Shown: piece by piece, positions 63,823 through 64,000 of the stretch
Layout of the letters: the number at the start of each line of letters is the position of its first letter
Position numbering within the stretch: position 1 is the first letter of the stretch
Origin: Roseimarinus sp035271585
GTDB taxonomy: Bacteria; Bacteroidota; Bacteroidia; Bacteroidales; Prolixibacteraceae
Assembly (NCBI GenBank): GCA_035271585.1
Contig: DATERL010000142.1
Location: forward strand, 17,849-81,848
Length of the DNA stretch: 64,000 nucleotides
Reading direction: 5' to 3'
Program-made: the position numbers and the translations under genes
The notes under the pieces: generated by a model
Database searches by the model: none
What the model was told of the DNA's origin: nothing
What the model saw: only the letters and a program-made list of their open reading frames with translations

Positions 63823-64000
63823 TTATAAATATTTAATCAATTCAATTTTCGAAAGACTTAAATTATCCTGGAATTCAAATCCCATAACCTGAAAACCGTT
63901 TCTAAGAGCAAAATGCAACATATCAACATGTTGGTTCAAGGTTTTAAACCGAATCGAAAAAAAGAATTTCTCACGGGCACGTGATTCCATAACCTCAAGC
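63823..64000 (-). CDS. C-terminal fragment, possible acetyltransferase (5' part outside window)
   Basis: An open minus-strand frame of 58 codons from the right edge ends with TAA at 63823. HFALRNGFQVMGFEF resembles the A-x-x-x-GF stretch in GNAT acetyltransferases. The rest is outside the window, so the assignment is weak; the direction matches the small zinc-ribbon gene that follows. Confidence 0.4.
   Translation of the reverse strand, partial: LEVMESRAREKFFFSIRFKTLNQHVDMLHFALRNGFQVMGFEFQDNLSLSKIELIKYL

Overview
The window is a chromosomal segment of a Bacteroidota bacterium, most likely class Bacteroidia; a Marinilabiliales-like lineage is a guess. The evidence is the AT-rich genome, start sites without Shine-Dalgarno sequences but with A-rich leaders, several promoters of the Bacteroidota type (TTTG, about 20 bases, TAnnTTTG), and lineage-typical families: DUF4249 lipoproteins, DUF4492 in a cyd operon, a PorE-like OmpA protein and an LptD of the Bacteroidota type. 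No tRNA, rRNA, insertion sequence, prophage or CRISPR array was seen.

Layout. 1-1.6 kb: the start of a lipoprotein gene (minus strand, cut by the window edge) divergent from an APS-type sulfonucleotide reductase. 1.7-16.4 kb: the most striking region, four tandem pairs of a TonB-dependent receptor and a DUF4249 lipoprotein, all on the plus strand, with no SusD, sigma factor or regulator. 16.7-24.8 kb (minus): a low-GC ABC unit, two envelope proteins, a cytochrome bd operon (DUF4492, cydA, cydB and an unlisted 39-codon gene), then ffh-folD. 24.9-34 kb (plus): a free-standing ThrRS-editing-like domain, ruvX, def, comEC, trkA-trkH, a Sua5/YrdC protein and a lipoprotein esterase. 34-38.6 kb (minus): carbonic anhydrase, a cysteine-cluster protein, a DMT transporter and ptb-buk. 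38.7-45 kb: TatD hydrolase and tcdA, a PorE-like OmpA protein, a GH36-like lipoprotein lacking obvious catalytic Asp residues, and a TonB-like protein. 45-51.6 kb: a candidate small RNA, a carbamoyltransferase/DUF5989/SxtJ module, a RimB-RimK-aspartoacylase-like trio and a CE2-like esterase. 51.7-64 kb: lptD divergent from an amidase, dnaA, a second DMT transporter, yigZ, pyrB-pyrI behind a candidate attenuator, a GAF protein, a TPR histidine kinase and two small genes, the last cut by the window end.

How genes work together. The receptor/lipoprotein pairs probably act as outer-membrane uptake complexes of unknown ligand. Receptor barrels and partner lipoproteins fall into the same two subtypes (pairs 1 and 4, pairs 2 and 3), while the N-terminal part of receptor 4 looks copied from receptor 3; this points to cognate pairing plus recombination within the array. 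The cyd genes form one transcription unit closed by a strong terminator that lies after the 39-codon gene. The Rim trio looks like a writer/eraser set for glutamate tails on ribosomal protein S6.

The best candidates for undescribed biology are the receptor/DUF4249 array, a promoter-to-terminator non-coding transcript at about 45.13-45.23 kb with ten TTAG motifs, and a pyrBI leader in which a 32-codon reading frame ends inside a terminator hairpin. All family names are from reading the translations by eye; no database search was run.
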